DNA of 46,316 nucleotides from an uncultured Lachnospiraceae bacterium (GCA_947177515.1 CAMWUU010000001.1:1-46316), one strand, 5' to 3'; shown: positions 16,034-24,793, counted from the first letter of the stretch. Program-made: numbers and translations. The notes: a model not told the origin generated them from the letters alone.

Positions 16034-16953
16034 AGCTGAAAATGTTAAAAAATGGAAATTATTGCAAGGGGGAAAAACAGCATTCCGGTCGCGAAATTTT
16101 GATGGCAATGGGGTTTTTTGAGGAAGATTTGGTGCAAACCCAGGTAAATACTGGGGGGGAAAAACAGCATGGCATGAAAAAAAGTTTGGTCAGAAAAGTC
16201 AAATGGGCGGTGGCTGCTGCCTGTTCGCTCTGCCTGATAGGGGGAGGTGTTGTGTTTGCGGCATCCCGGCTTAAATGGCATGTCGAAAAGTATGTGGATA
16301 CAAATGACCCGCAGCCGGATTATTCTAGGTACTGGGTGGATTTTTCGATAACACCGGTTCCGGTGGATATGATTCAGGGATCCGTGCGGGAAGTGGAGAA
16401 TATTTTTAAAGAGGAAGCGGCAAACGGGATTTACCCGCCGGATGGCTGTCCGCGCGGTTTTGTGATGGAGGAATTTGAAACGGAGCGGGAAGCGATTGAT
16501 TATATTGGCTATGAGGGACTCAGGGAAACGATGCTGCCGGATTGGAAGAACTGGCATAGTCAGTTGGTAGCATACGGGGATAAGGAAGGAAATCTGATTC
16601 AAGTGCGGTATAGCAATTCTTATAAGGTGGGGGAGAAGATACAGGTGCAGACAAATGTTGAGATTTTTACAGAAAATTGGAGTTCAGAGATCAGAAGCGT
16701 TAAAATGCCGTTTGAGGACAGAGCAAGTATACAGGGAAAAGAATATATCACAAAAAACGGAAAAACGGGTTTGCTGATGGTTTCGGATTCAGATTACCAG
16801 TCCGATATTTGCTGCCAAATGGAGGGCTTTATACTGGAAGACAATATAGTGTATTCTATATGGGTTGATTTTAATGGGTCACTTGATGAGAAGAGTGGTG
16901 TGGCAGAGGAAGCTGTGACAAAGGTAATGCATGACTGGATGGATCAATTCTAA
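16030..16953 (+). CDS. Probable anti-sigma factor with one membrane segment
   Basis: A 307-residue protein. The cytoplasmic N-terminus (1-55) would hold the sigma partner. A single membrane span lies at about 58-78 (WAVAAACSLCLIGGGVVFAA). An extracellular domain of about 225 residues follows, ending with a DUF4367-like segment (GLLMVSDSDYQSDICCQMEGFILEDNIVYSIWVDF). No zinc-binding anti-sigma motif (HxxxCxxC) is seen. ATG 16030 overlaps the sigma stop as ATGA. Architecture and coupling point to an anti-sigma factor that holds the ECF sigma factor at the membrane until an outside signal releases it. The signal is unknown. Confidence 0.75.
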   Translation: MKLKMLKNGNYCKGEKQHSGREILMAMGFFEEDLVQTQVNTGGEKQHGMKKSLVRKVKWAVAAACSLCLIGGGVVFAASRLKWHVEKYVDTNDPQPDYSRYWVDFSITPVPVDMIQGSVREVENIFKEEAANGIYPPDGCPRGFVMEEFETEREAIDYIGYEGLRETMLPDWKNWHSQLVAYGDKEGNLIQVRYSNSYKVGEKIQVQTNVEIFTENWSSEIRSVKMPFEDRASIQGKEYITKNGKTGLLMVSDSDYQSDICCQMEGFILEDNIVYSIWVDFNGSLDEKSGVAEEAVTKVMHDWMDQF

Positions 16954-17041
16954 GGGATGGGTGCAGGAAGTAAAGTTCGAAAAAGGATTCCTTATTGGTG
17001 CATTCAGGCTGGTCTGTAAAATGCAGGGGTATAGGTTTATG

Positions 17042-17079
17042 ATATGGCAGGGGAGGCAAATATGCTTCCCCTGCCATAT
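17042..17079 (+). terminator. Terminator between anti-sigma and pectinesterase genes
   Basis: ATATGGCAGGGGA pairs perfectly with TCCCCTGCCATAT, plus a G-T pair, around a short loop, and is followed on the plus strand by a T-rich tail. It sits between convergent genes. The minus-strand side lacks a T run. Confidence 0.75.
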
Positions 17080-17096
17080 TGCTTTGTTCTGCTTTT

Positions 17097-17999
17097 TTAC
17101 CGGAAATAACCGATAAGTTTTTCTTTTTCCTGTTCAGAAAGAAGTGCGCTCCAGGAAACTCTGCCCTCGTTTTTTGGAAATTCAGAAAAACGTGCCGTCT
17201 TATCGCGCGCCGTATCGTTCCATTTATCAAAACCCGTTTTCGCAATATGTGGGCCGTATATGCAATTAACAAAAGATGCCTTCCCGAAATCACGCCAGGG
17301 GCGTGCCAGAAAAACGGATTCGTCAGGGACATTTTGGTCGCATGTAAAACGGCAGTCTTGAAAGACAAAACCAATTTGCTGGGAAAGGGCATGTGCGGGA
17401 GCAGCGACATAGCCATATCCCCGCTCTTCGTAGAGGGATCGGATCTCGCAGTTTTGAAAAAGTGCATCCCCGCAGCCGAAGATAAAATCAACTGTGCCTG
17501 CAAGGAGGCAGTTAGCAAAATACTGTTTTTCAGCACCCTCTGCGCGCAGTTCATCCTTTAGGAATCCATTATAGCGCTCAATTAGGTCATCCGGGAGCGG
17601 TCCTAAAAAAACCGTATCCTGTGTGGAGAGGAAACGGCAATGTTCTGCGGAGAAATCATTAGCATAAACCGTTAATGCGACTTCCTGGCCTTTTGTTTTC
17701 GGGGAATGCGCATCATTTTCCACGGTAATATTTTTTAAACGTACATGGGGAGCCGTCACTGCCATTGTCCAGGTGCGGAAAGTATTGTATTCCACACAGT
17801 GCTGGTCAAGTTTTTTGGCGAAATCGTTATAGACTATTATCGTACTATCCGCACCTGCACCAATCAGTTCAATATCCGGAGTTGAAATTTGGACTTTCTC
17901 CCGGTAAATGCCTTCGGCAAGGAAGATTTTTGTGCCAGGTTTTGCGGCAGCCAAAATGTTTTGCAGGGAATCACTGGGTGTTGCATGTATTGTTTCCAT
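17097..17999 (-). CDS. Pectin methylesterase (CE8), cytoplasmic
   Basis: A 300-residue carbohydrate esterase family 8 enzyme that removes methyl esters from galacturonate residues of pectin, releasing methanol. Family signatures in order: GIYREKV (30-36), GQEVAL with Q105, QDT with catalytic D128, DFIFG with nucleophile D171, and ARPWR with R233 and W235. It is a right-handed beta-helix of about the usual bacterial catalytic length. It begins METIHATP with no signal peptide, so it should act inside the cell on imported oligomers. AAAGGA lies about 10 bases before ATG 17999. It is transcribed leftward from its own promoter, divergent from the transporter operon, and shares that control region. 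Confidence 0.92.
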   Translation of the reverse strand: METIHATPSDSLQNILAAAKPGTKIFLAEGIYREKVQISTPDIELIGAGADSTIIVYNDFAKKLDQHCVEYNTFRTWTMAVTAPHVRLKNITVENDAHSPKTKGQEVALTVYANDFSAEHCRFLSTQDTVFLGPLPDDLIERYNGFLKDELRAEGAEKQYFANCLLAGTVDFIFGCGDALFQNCEIRSLYEERGYGYVAAPAHALSQQIGFVFQDCRFTCDQNVPDESVFLARPWRDFGKASFVNCIYGPHIAKTGFDKWNDTARDKTARFSEFPKNEGRVSWSALLSEQEKEKLIGYFR

Positions 18000-18124
18000 A
18001 AAATATTGTCCTTTCCCGATGCTGTTTTACCGCGGGTATCCTGCTTATAGAAGCATTTGTTTTCGGAAATATAAGTGTCTGGGGAGTTTTGACGGCAAAC
18101 GCAAACGGATATGTTTTTATATTG

Positions 18125-18153
18125 ATTATAAACACAGTTACAATCTTTTTCAA
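18125..18153 (-). promoter_or_regulatory. Promoter of the pectinesterase gene
   Basis: On the minus strand TTGAAA (18153-18148), 17-bp spacer, TATAAT (18130-18125). The predicted start near 18118 gives a leader of about 120 bases. Confidence 0.7.
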
Positions 18154-18163
18154 GATTAAAACG

Positions 18164-18208
18164 TATAGGAAACGGCAAATTTATTTGTCATTTCCTATAA
18201 AATTTGCC
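18164..18208. promoter_or_regulatory. Interleaved inverted repeats upstream of the pectinesterase promoter
   Basis: TATAGGAAA (18164-18172) pairs with TTTCCTATA (18191-18199), and GGCAAATTT (18174-18182) pairs with AAATTTGCC (18200-18208). The order A-B-A'-B' places two 9-bp dyads side by side just upstream of the -35, as for an activator or a two-site regulator. Confidence 0.5.
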
Positions 18209-18454
18209 TGATATTTTATATCCCATTCCGAAAGCGGGTCTGCTGCGCGTTCCTGATTCGGCATAAACTGCCCATTGAGCGGGGCTTATATCTGCAGGAA
18301 GACAGTGTTTGAATATGTTCCAGTACTAAAGCGGGTATCAAAATGGTATTTCTTAAAAAATCCGAAGTATGTCTGAAAAGCGTTCCAGATATACTTTATT
18401 TCATCAGGTCTTAACAGATTGTTTTTTAGATATTCATTGCAGAGTTAGAAATGC

Positions 18455-18472
18455 TTACAAAATATTTTGTAA
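18455..18472. promoter_or_regulatory. 18-bp perfect palindrome, probable operator
   Basis: TTACAAAATATTTTGTAA is its own reverse complement. It ends five bases before the -35 of the transporter promoter. The right half, AATATTTTGTAA, is repeated exactly at 18504-18515, over the -10 and start site, so one regulator could bind both sites. Confidence 0.6.
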
Positions 18473-18477
18473 TGTGC

Positions 18478-18506
18478 TTGCAACTTAATGGAAATTATGG
18501 TAGAAT
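18478..18506 (+). promoter_or_regulatory. Promoter of the pectin-oligomer transporter operon
   Basis: TTGCAA (18478-18483), 17-bp spacer, TAGAAT (18501-18506), with a TGG extended -10. The predicted start is near 18513, inside the repeated operator half-site. Confidence 0.7.
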
Positions 18507-18643
18507 ATTTTGTAAGTATCGCACAAAAAAATGAATTTTTAACATATTAGTTTGTAATTTTTGCCGGAGAAACGACAGCGAAAGGCATAATCAGCACTTC
18601 CACTGGGTCTGTCCGGTTTGACGGAAAGAAACAGGTGTTTTAC

Positions 18644-19234
18644 ATGAACAGGATAAGTTTTAAGCAATACAGGGCAATCGACCTTGGCATCATGGCAGTG
18701 CTTCTGTTTGTATCTGAGATGATAACGGCGACGGCGGCAATCAAATGGTTTCCCGGTGAATTATATACGCTCTCGCCCACCATCGCGGTGGTCTGCATTG
18801 TAATGATGCGCTGGGGGAGTTTTGCGGCGCTTAATGCGGCGGTGGGGGGGATGGCCTTTTGTATTGCGACAGGAGCCAGTGCAGCGCAGTTTGTGATGTA
18901 CTGCGTGGGTAACTGTCTGGCGCTTTTGGCTTTGTTTTTGTTTAAAGTAGGCGGGAAGGAAAAAGTAAGGGAAAATGCAGCCTTTACTGTGGTGTTTGTG
19001 GCAGTGGCCTATGCCAGCGCGCAGGTTGGCAGGTGGATATTGGGGCTTTTTTTCGGGGGAAGTTTTGATTCTGTGGTTATATTTTTCACAACGGATTCGC
19101 TCTCGCTGTTATTTGCGGTGGTTGTGGTACTGATTTCGCGCCGGGTGGATGGGCTGTTTGAAGATCAGAGGGAATATCTTATCCGCACAGAGGATGAGAG
19201 AGCCAGGGAAAGAAATAAGAGCTATTATGATTGA
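18644..19234 (+). CDS. Six-span membrane protein, ECF S-component-like
   Basis: A 196-residue, strongly hydrophobic protein with about six membrane spans (roughly residues 12-33, 40-58, 60-78, 80-101, 110-136, 142-168) and a charged C-terminal tail (DQREYLIRTEDERARERNKS). Size and span number resemble the substrate-binding S components of ECF transporters or other small integral membrane proteins; no substrate motif is evident. It is the first gene after the transporter promoter and lies 38 bp before the first permease, so it belongs to the pectin transporter operon. ATG 18644 is chosen; GTG 18635 is possible. Its role there is unknown. Confidence 0.65.
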   Translation: MNRISFKQYRAIDLGIMAVLLFVSEMITATAAIKWFPGELYTLSPTIAVVCIVMMRWGSFAALNAAVGGMAFCIATGASAAQFVMYCVGNCLALLALFLFKVGGKEKVRENAAFTVVFVAVAYASAQVGRWILGLFFGGSFDSVVIFFTTDSLSLLFAVVVVLISRRVDGLFEDQREYLIRTEDERARERNKSYYD

Positions 19235-19272
19235 GGCAGATATCATAAAATATGAATAGGAGGTTTTTTAAA

Positions 19273-20325
19273 ATGCAACTGAATGTTACCGACTATCTGA
19301 TTTTCGATGAGGAGAGCGGCACTTACGTCGAGAATCCCGAGCAGGTGGTGCGTGACGACGTGGAAAAGCACCACTGGCTGAATGTATTTAGGGCGGTATT
19401 AAAGGACTGGCGGCTCTACCTTATGCTCGTCCCAATGCTGCTGGTATTTTTGCTTTGGCGCTATCTTCCAATGTATGAGCTTCTTGGTTGTTTTAAGGTG
19501 AGCGACGACGTGAAGTCGGTCGCGGAACAGTCCTACTCAGGGTTTTCGTATTTCAGGCAGTTACTCGTGGGTACCGGAAGTCTGACCACCGAGTTCTGGC
19601 GGGCTTTTCGAAATACCTTTCTGCTAAGTTTTTACGGGCTTTGCTTTGGTTTCCCAATGCCGATCATTATCGCATTGTTCTTTAATGAGATCCGTTCGAA
19701 TATTGCCCGCAGTGTTTATCAGGTTGTTACATATCTGCCGAAATTTATGTCCACGGTCGTTATGACCTCCCTAGTTATGATGTTGGTAAAGCAAGGCTCA
19801 CTTACCTCGGAAATGGGTGTTTTATCCCAGTTTTTGGTAAATCTTGGCCTGATTACGGAGGAAACGGCACGCGCAGGCCTGATGAACAATCCGACGTTTT
19901 TTAGGGCGATATACCAGATCAGCGGAATCTGGGAGAGCGCGGGGTATGACAGTATTGTGTTTTTTGCCGCGATCATCGCCATTTCCCCGACAAGCTACGA
20001 GGCCGCCCAGATTGACGGGGCGGGAAAGCTGGCACAGATGAAGTATGTTGTCCTGCCGAGTATTCTCTCGACAATTGTTATTATGCTGATCACAAGGATT
20101 GGTTCGCTGCTCAATGTCGGATATGAGAAGGTTTTGCTTTTGTATAATCCGAATACTTATGTGACTGCAGATGTTGTTTCGACCTTTGCCAACCGTTACG
20201 GGATTACCGGGACAATGAAGGGGATTGCATCCGCCGCGGAGATGATGAACAATGTGATCGGGATGCTGTTGGTAATCGGTGCAAACACAATTGCGCGCAA
20301 GGCATCCGATGTATCACTCTATTAA
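19273..20325 (+). CDS. ABC sugar permease, LplB/YteP-type
   Basis: A 350-residue binding-protein-dependent permease. An N-terminal cytoplasmic tail (about 1-45) is followed by six predicted spans. The EAA loop that docks on the ATPase is readable as EAAQIDGAGKLAQMKYVVLPSI. The sequence type (LYLMLVPMLLVFLLWRYLPMYELLGCFK) matches LplB/YteP-family permeases, which import pectin-derived oligosaccharides in bacilli. AGGAGG lies nine bases before ATG 19273, favoured over ATG 19252, which would place this site inside the gene. It is followed 11 bp later by the second permease. Confidence 0.92.
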   Translation: MQLNVTDYLIFDEESGTYVENPEQVVRDDVEKHHWLNVFRAVLKDWRLYLMLVPMLLVFLLWRYLPMYELLGCFKVSDDVKSVAEQSYSGFSYFRQLLVGTGSLTTEFWRAFRNTFLLSFYGLCFGFPMPIIIALFFNEIRSNIARSVYQVVTYLPKFMSTVVMTSLVMMLVKQGSLTSEMGVLSQFLVNLGLITEETARAGLMNNPTFFRAIYQISGIWESAGYDSIVFFAAIIAISPTSYEAAQIDGAGKLAQMKYVVLPSILSTIVIMLITRIGSLLNVGYEKVLLLYNPNTYVTADVVSTFANRYGITGTMKGIASAAEMMNNVIGMLLVIGANTIARKASDVSLY

Positions 20326-20336
20326 AGGGGTTTGCC

Positions 20337-21227
20337 ATGAAAAGAAGACTCGAAATTTCAGAACTTATATTTAAGATTATCAGTTATACACTGCTTACGG
20401 TTTTTGCGCTCTGCTGTCTGTATCCGTTTATCTATACGATTTCCGCAGCGATCAGCGGCAAACATGCAGTGGAGTACAACGAGCTGGTTTTACTCCCGAA
20501 GGATATCCAGTTTGATGCGTTTTCCAGAATGTTTAATAATAATATGTTTTGGAATGCCTATACCAACACGCTTTTCCTTACTTTTTATGGAACACTATGG
20601 TCACTTGGAGTTTCTATTTTTGGTGCGTATGCGCTCTCGAAAAAACGCCTGATGTTCCGCAAGGGATTTAATTTCTTCCTGGTATTTACGATGTGGTTCA
20701 GCGCGGGTCTGGTTCCACAATATCTGAATTATTTGGATACCAAGCGCGTATTTAATTCGTTCGGGATTATGGATGATAAATGGCTGGTCGTGATCGCGAT
20801 GGGTATGGCGGCAATGAATATTATTCTGTTGCGCAATTCCTTTGAGGGTGTGCCTTCCGAGATTGAGGAGGCAGCGATTGTGGATGGTGCGACGGAGATG
20901 CAGGTACTGTGGCGTGTCTATATTCCGATGAGCAAATCCATTATTGCGACGGTGGCATTGTTTTTTGGGATATCACGCTGGAACGGTTATTTCTGGGCAA
21001 GACAGATGATTTCGAATTCGAATGAGCATCCGTTACAGGTATTTATCCGTTTGCGCCTGGAAGAGTACACAGACCCGGAGGCAATGGCGGGCTGGAATGA
21101 GGCGTTTGCCTCGGACTCGGTGATTTACGCACTTATTGTGTGCTCGATTGTGCCGATCCTGATTATTTATCCTTTTATTCAGAAGTATTTTGCTAAGGGT
21201 GTGAATGTCGGCGGGGTAAAAGAATAA
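20337..21227 (+). CDS. ABC sugar permease, YtcP/LplC-type
   Basis: A 296-residue CUT1-type permease with six spans and the EAA motif EEAAIVDGATEMQVLWRVYIPMSK. The LplC/YtcP type is shown by YPFIYTISAAISG near the start and FARGVNVGGVKE-like ending (here FAKGVNVGGVKE). It pairs with the upstream permease to form the membrane channel of the importer. AGGGG precedes ATG 20337. A small hairpin lies between it and the binding-protein gene. Confidence 0.92.
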   Translation: MKRRLEISELIFKIISYTLLTVFALCCLYPFIYTISAAISGKHAVEYNELVLLPKDIQFDAFSRMFNNNMFWNAYTNTLFLTFYGTLWSLGVSIFGAYALSKKRLMFRKGFNFFLVFTMWFSAGLVPQYLNYLDTKRVFNSFGIMDDKWLVVIAMGMAAMNIILLRNSFEGVPSEIEEAAIVDGATEMQVLWRVYIPMSKSIIATVALFFGISRWNGYFWARQMISNSNEHPLQVFIRLRLEEYTDPEAMAGWNEAFASDSVIYALIVCSIVPILIIYPFIQKYFAKGVNVGGVKE

Positions 21228-21240
21228 ATCAAGTTTATTG

Positions 21241-21266
21241 ATATTAACCGTTTCTGCGGTTGATAT
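21241..21266 (+). other. Stem-loop between permease and binding-protein genes
   Basis: ATATTAACCG pairs with CGGTTGATAT (one T-G pair) around a six-base loop. No strong T run follows, so an mRNA-processing or stabilising hairpin is more likely than a full terminator. Confidence 0.4.
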
Positions 21267-21304
21267 AGAGGGACAATATTTTTAGAATCAAAAAGGAGGA
21301 GAAC

Positions 21305-23530
21305 ATGAGAAAGAAGAAGATTGCGGCTTCGCTGATGGCGTTCACGCTTGCTTTCACATCCTTTGCAGGATGTGGTGACAAGGAGAACGAAACGCCGACA
21401 CCGACACCGGGAACATCTGGGGGAAATACGGCAACGGACACACCTGCGCCGACAAGTGGGACGCAGGGTGATGACACGCCGGCACCGACTACGGGGGGCA
21501 ATGAGGAACCGGGTACAGCGGCAGGTGAACTGGAATATGCTTCCGGAACCATACTTCGCATGGCAACGGGCTACAACAGCAAGGATACTGGTCTTAGTTT
21601 TTCTGCCGAGGTTGCTGGCGAAGGCATTACACTGGCGGACGGCAAGACCTACAATTCCGGCGATTTGAAGCCAACCTGGGTAACGGTTGAGGAAAAACTT
21701 GGAATCAAGTTTGAAGACAAATACCAGGGCAATAATTCCACAAAGGAATTCGAGTACTGGCAGGAGCAGCTTGACCAGGTGGATATGGTCAGCGGCACGG
21801 CGACACTCCTTACGGAGAATGGTACAGCCGGACTGTTCGTAAACTTGGCGGAATATCTGGATTCCATGCCGAATTTCAAGGCTTATCTTGAGAAAAACCC
21901 GATTGTGCGCCTGTCCATAACGGGTTCTACTACTGGTGATAAGAAGGGCGCGATTTATTTTTCGCCTTACTTCGACGGTGTAAACGATATCGAGCGTATG
22001 CCGCTGATGCGTGTTGACTGGGTTCAGAAGCTTCTTGACGGTGAGGGAACATTTAGTGCAGCAAGCAGCGGTACGACCGCAGCGCCAGTTTATGAGCCTT
22101 ATATGCCGACTTCAGGCAAGGTTGAGATTGATGTGGTAAAGAAAGACGCGTCCGGCACGGAGAAGGTAACAAAGGACTATGATGCAGCGGGCAATATTAT
22201 TGCAAATATGAACGCAAAAGGTTCTATGAGTGGTGTTGACGCAGTCAATATGCTGCGTGAGTATATTGACAAAGCATACAATGGCTATTATGGCACGACT
22301 CGTTCCGATCTTTTTGTTGGTCAGAATGCGGCGTGGGATGCGGATGAATTGGTTGCCCTGCTTCGCTGCGTGGTAGCGAACGCCCAGACTTTAAACGGTA
22401 CGGATTCCGTACAGGGGCTTTTCTCCCGTGAGGACAACAACAATCAGCGCAGGGTGGATGTATTCCGTTTTGCAGGTTCTCTCTTTGGGGTGCGGGGTCT
22501 TGAGTCCAGACAGGATTACCTCTATGTGGGAACCGACGGACAGTTGCATGATGCCCGCCAGGAGATGGATACTTATGTTGCGCTTGAAAGAATGAACGCG
22601 ATGGCAAAGGAAGGGCTGATATCCAAAGCATACCTTGACAGTTCGGAGGAGAGTTCGAGTACCTATTTAGAGAATGACAATGGTTTTATGCATTACGATT
22701 ACAACCAGACACAGACGGTTTTGAATGCGACGAAGCTCCAGGAAGGCGAAAAGTATATGGCGGCGATGGTTCCGGTTGCCCGCTGGTATGACGGAACGAA
22801 TGAGGAAGGCGTTTATATGCGCTTTACCGAGTCTTGGCGCTCCGTTAAAACGGATGGCTGGGGTATTTCGGTAAAGGGTGTCGGCTCGGATACAAACAAG
22901 CTGAATGCGGCGTTAAAGCTGATTGACTACGCTTACAGCCCAGAGGGACAGATTCTTATGTCCTATGGTCCGGATGCTTTTATCAAGCAGGGTGAAACCT
23001 TTAAGTTCAACGGCGAAGATATGCCGGTGATTTCCGATGCGACTTATGCAGAACTCTGGGAGAAGGCTTCTGGTAACTATACGAATTATGCACGTAAATA
23101 CTTAGGTTCCACATTAAGTTTTGTTAAGAGTCAGGCGTTTGAATATCAGTGCACCCATGAAGTAGGAAGAGAGGGTGCAGGCTATATTTCCAATGCAATC
23201 GGCTTTGGCACGATCAAGCATCCGGAACTGGCGCTTACCGAGAATTCCTGGTACACCTCTGTTCCTACCGTCCTGCCAAATACCAAGGTGGAGAATGACC
23301 TGATTTCCGGCTTTACGGAACTTGGTTCTAAGGGTAGGTTTGGCCAGAATAAGGATGGACAGAACCTCTTTGTTGATATTATCTGCGGCGGCTATACTGG
23401 GGAGGGAACATCCTCCGCGGCAGAAACCGTTGACACGGTTATCAATGCATGGAGTGGAAAACAGTATCTGACATTAAAGGGTGGGGCATGGACGAAGCTT
23501 GTAGATTATTACAACGAGGTTAACAACTGA
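21305..23530 (+). CDS. Sugar-binding lipoprotein of the pectin-oligomer transporter
   Basis: A 741-residue extracellular solute-binding protein. The lipoprotein signal ends SFAGCG with lipidated C23; a Thr/Pro/Gly-rich linker (about 28-75) tethers the binding domain. It is much longer than the usual 430-550 residues of family 1 binding proteins, with an inserted region around residues 230-300 (KVEIDVVKKDASG), but fits the LipO/YtcQ type that goes with LplB/LplC permeases. The gene follows the two permeases after a hairpin and is itself followed by two stem-loops, an arrangement that usually raises binding-protein dosage. AAGGAGG precedes ATG 21305. Ligand by context: methylated or short oligogalacturonides. 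Confidence 0.9.
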   Translation: MRKKKIAASLMAFTLAFTSFAGCGDKENETPTPTPGTSGGNTATDTPAPTSGTQGDDTPAPTTGGNEEPGTAAGELEYASGTILRMATGYNSKDTGLSFSAEVAGEGITLADGKTYNSGDLKPTWVTVEEKLGIKFEDKYQGNNSTKEFEYWQEQLDQVDMVSGTATLLTENGTAGLFVNLAEYLDSMPNFKAYLEKNPIVRLSITGSTTGDKKGAIYFSPYFDGVNDIERMPLMRVDWVQKLLDGEGTFSAASSGTTAAPVYEPYMPTSGKVEIDVVKKDASGTEKVTKDYDAAGNIIANMNAKGSMSGVDAVNMLREYIDKAYNGYYGTTRSDLFVGQNAAWDADELVALLRCVVANAQTLNGTDSVQGLFSREDNNNQRRVDVFRFAGSLFGVRGLESRQDYLYVGTDGQLHDARQEMDTYVALERMNAMAKEGLISKAYLDSSEESSSTYLENDNGFMHYDYNQTQTVLNATKLQEGEKYMAAMVPVARWYDGTNEEGVYMRFTESWRSVKTDGWGISVKGVGSDTNKLNAALKLIDYAYSPEGQILMSYGPDAFIKQGETFKFNGEDMPVISDATYAELWEKASGNYTNYARKYLGSTLSFVKSQAFEYQCTHEVGREGAGYISNAIGFGTIKHPELALTENSWYTSVPTVLPNTKVENDLISGFTELGSKGRFGQNKDGQNLFVDIICGGYTGEGTSSAAETVDTVINAWSGKQYLTLKGGAWTKLVDYYNEVNN

Positions 23531-23605
23531 TTTATTTGATTGTCTGTGCATCCACTGGAGGCTTTATAGTGCTTCCAAAGGTTAAAAAAGACTGCAGTGC
23601 CGTGT

Positions 23606-23627
23606 GAAACCGCTGTAGGGCGGTTTC
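23606..23627 (+). other. Stem-loop after the binding-protein gene
   Basis: GAAACCGC pairs with GCGGTTTC around a six-base loop, in the 172-bp gap after the binding protein. No T run follows. It may protect the upstream mRNA from 3' decay or reduce read-through. Confidence 0.45.
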
Positions 23628-23650
23628 GGGCGGTATTGTACAATTCCGCA

Positions 23651-23689
23651 TTATGTTAAGAGGGGAGGGTATCTTCCCCTCGGACATAA
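23651..23689 (+). other. Long stem-loop just before a ribosome-binding site
   Basis: TTATGT plus GAGGGGA pair with TCCCCTC plus ACATAA, a two-part stem with a small internal loop. It ends one base before the AGGAGG of the gene at 23703, so it could lower translation of the downstream membrane proteins. Confidence 0.5.
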
Positions 23690-23702
23690 AAGGAGGAACT
23701 TT

Positions 23703-24293
23703 ATGTATAAGAAGCAACTGATTTTTCAGCGAATCATATGTATGGTAATGCTTTTCGCTGCCGCCATTATATTTGTTTATTCCCTGGGGCTGATGACTGA
23801 TCTATATGACAGCCTGTATTCCACCATGATGGATCCGGAAGATTATACACAGACATCAGTAACGGGATCGATTATTTATTATGATATGCAGCAGTTTAAC
23901 AATGACCTGACAAAAGCATCTATTGGTTTGATCCTGGTTACACTGGTATTGTTTTTGACGAATACGCATACGCGCAGGAAATATTATATTGGGAATTATA
24001 TTGCGGTGGGACTTTCCACGGTATGCAATGTTGTGATATCTGTATGGGCGCTCACAAGGATCGCCGCCTACCGGGTACAGTATAAACAGATTGATTTTGA
24101 ACAGTTAAAGGCTCATTCGGAACTGTGGAATACTTATTATACAGAATCCACATTCTGGTTTGATGCCAGTTATGTTGTATTCGGGATTCTTCTGGTCGTA
24201 ACAGTACTGCTGGTTGGAAATTTGATATTGAAACAAATCATGATGAAAGAAGAGAAGCGTCTTATTGGAAGCAGAAAGGAAGTGGGAGCATGA
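23703..24293 (+). CDS. Four-span membrane protein of unknown function (operon member)
   Basis: A 196-residue protein with four predicted spans (about 10-30, 70-88, 96-119, 155-178). A polar outer loop lies between spans 1 and 2 (residues 31-70, acidic, Tyr-rich) and a second loop, rich in Tyr, Trp and Glu, between spans 3 and 4. The C-terminus is basic (KEEKRLIGSRKE). I do not recognise a family. AGGAGG precedes ATG 23703, and it overlaps the next gene by 4 bp. It is strictly embedded between the binding protein and ATPase genes of the pectin transporter, which suggests an accessory role there. Confidence 0.7.
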   Translation: MYKKQLIFQRIICMVMLFAAAIIFVYSLGLMTDLYDSLYSTMMDPEDYTQTSVTGSIIYYDMQQFNNDLTKASIGLILVTLVLFLTNTHTRRKYYIGNYIAVGLSTVCNVVISVWALTRIAAYRVQYKQIDFEQLKAHSELWNTYYTESTFWFDASYVVFGILLVVTVLLVGNLILKQIMMKEEKRLIGSRKEVGA

Positions 24294-24793
24294 ACCAAAA
24301 CAGCGATGCCCTCATGAAAAAGGATCGCCTGCGCTATACGAAAAATAAGCTTTCCTCAAATTTAACGCTGCTCGCGATCGTCTTCAACGCGCTTTACTTT
24401 GTCAGTATATATAAATCCGATGTTGGCTCGTACTATTATAAACTGATTATCGGGATTTCCGTTGTCTACAATCTGCTTTTTATGCTTTTTGCATTCCTTT
24501 CCTCGGAGGGAGTAAAAAGTTATAAGCTTGTTTATTCGTTTTTACTGATGGTTCTGGGAGCGGGGCAGATAATCCGCATCTTCATTTTGCCGCTTCGGGC
24601 AAAGACGGACACCATCACGATCGGCGGCGTGGAACAGGTAGTTATGGAAAACGGGAAGTTTGCGCGCGTTTGTGTTTATCTGGTTGTGTCCGCCGCGCTC
24701 TGTATTACGGCGGGGGCGATCGCGTTTATAAAAACCCGCACGCTTGTAGCCTACCAGGCAGAGCTTGAGAAAAGTAAGGGGAGCAGATCATGA
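24290..24793 (+). CDS. Four-span membrane protein of unknown function (operon member)
   Basis: A 167-residue protein with four predicted spans (about 22-42, 48-70, 77-100, 123-147), both ends cytoplasmic by the positive-inside rule (KKDRLRYTKNK at the start, a charged tail at the end). The short outer loop between spans 3 and 4 is polar (TDTITIGGVEQVVMENGKF). The family is not recognised. It overlaps its neighbours on both sides as ATGA, so translation is coupled with the preceding membrane protein and the ATPase. That coupling argues for a role in the same transporter. Confidence 0.7.
   Translation: MNQNSDALMKKDRLRYTKNKLSSNLTLLAIVFNALYFVSIYKSDVGSYYYKLIIGISVVYNLLFMLFAFLSSEGVKSYKLVYSFLLMVLGAGQIIRIFILPLRAKTDTITIGGVEQVVMENGKFARVCVYLVVSAALCITAGAIAFIKTRTLVAYQAELEKSKGSRS

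Larger units (their letters stand above)
18000..18643. other. Control region between pectinesterase and transporter operon
   Basis: This 644-bp region carries a consensus-like promoter for each direction, two interleaved inverted repeats near the leftward promoter, and an 18-bp palindrome plus a repeated half-site at the rightward promoter (listed separately). The middle part (about 18210-18440) has short codon-like stretches broken by stops in every frame, possibly a decayed gene. The rightward leader is about 130 bases long. Confidence 0.6.

Noticed and set aside
18210..18440. A decayed gene in the control region
   Set aside because: Short protein-like pieces appear in two frames, but stops break all of them and no family is recognisable.
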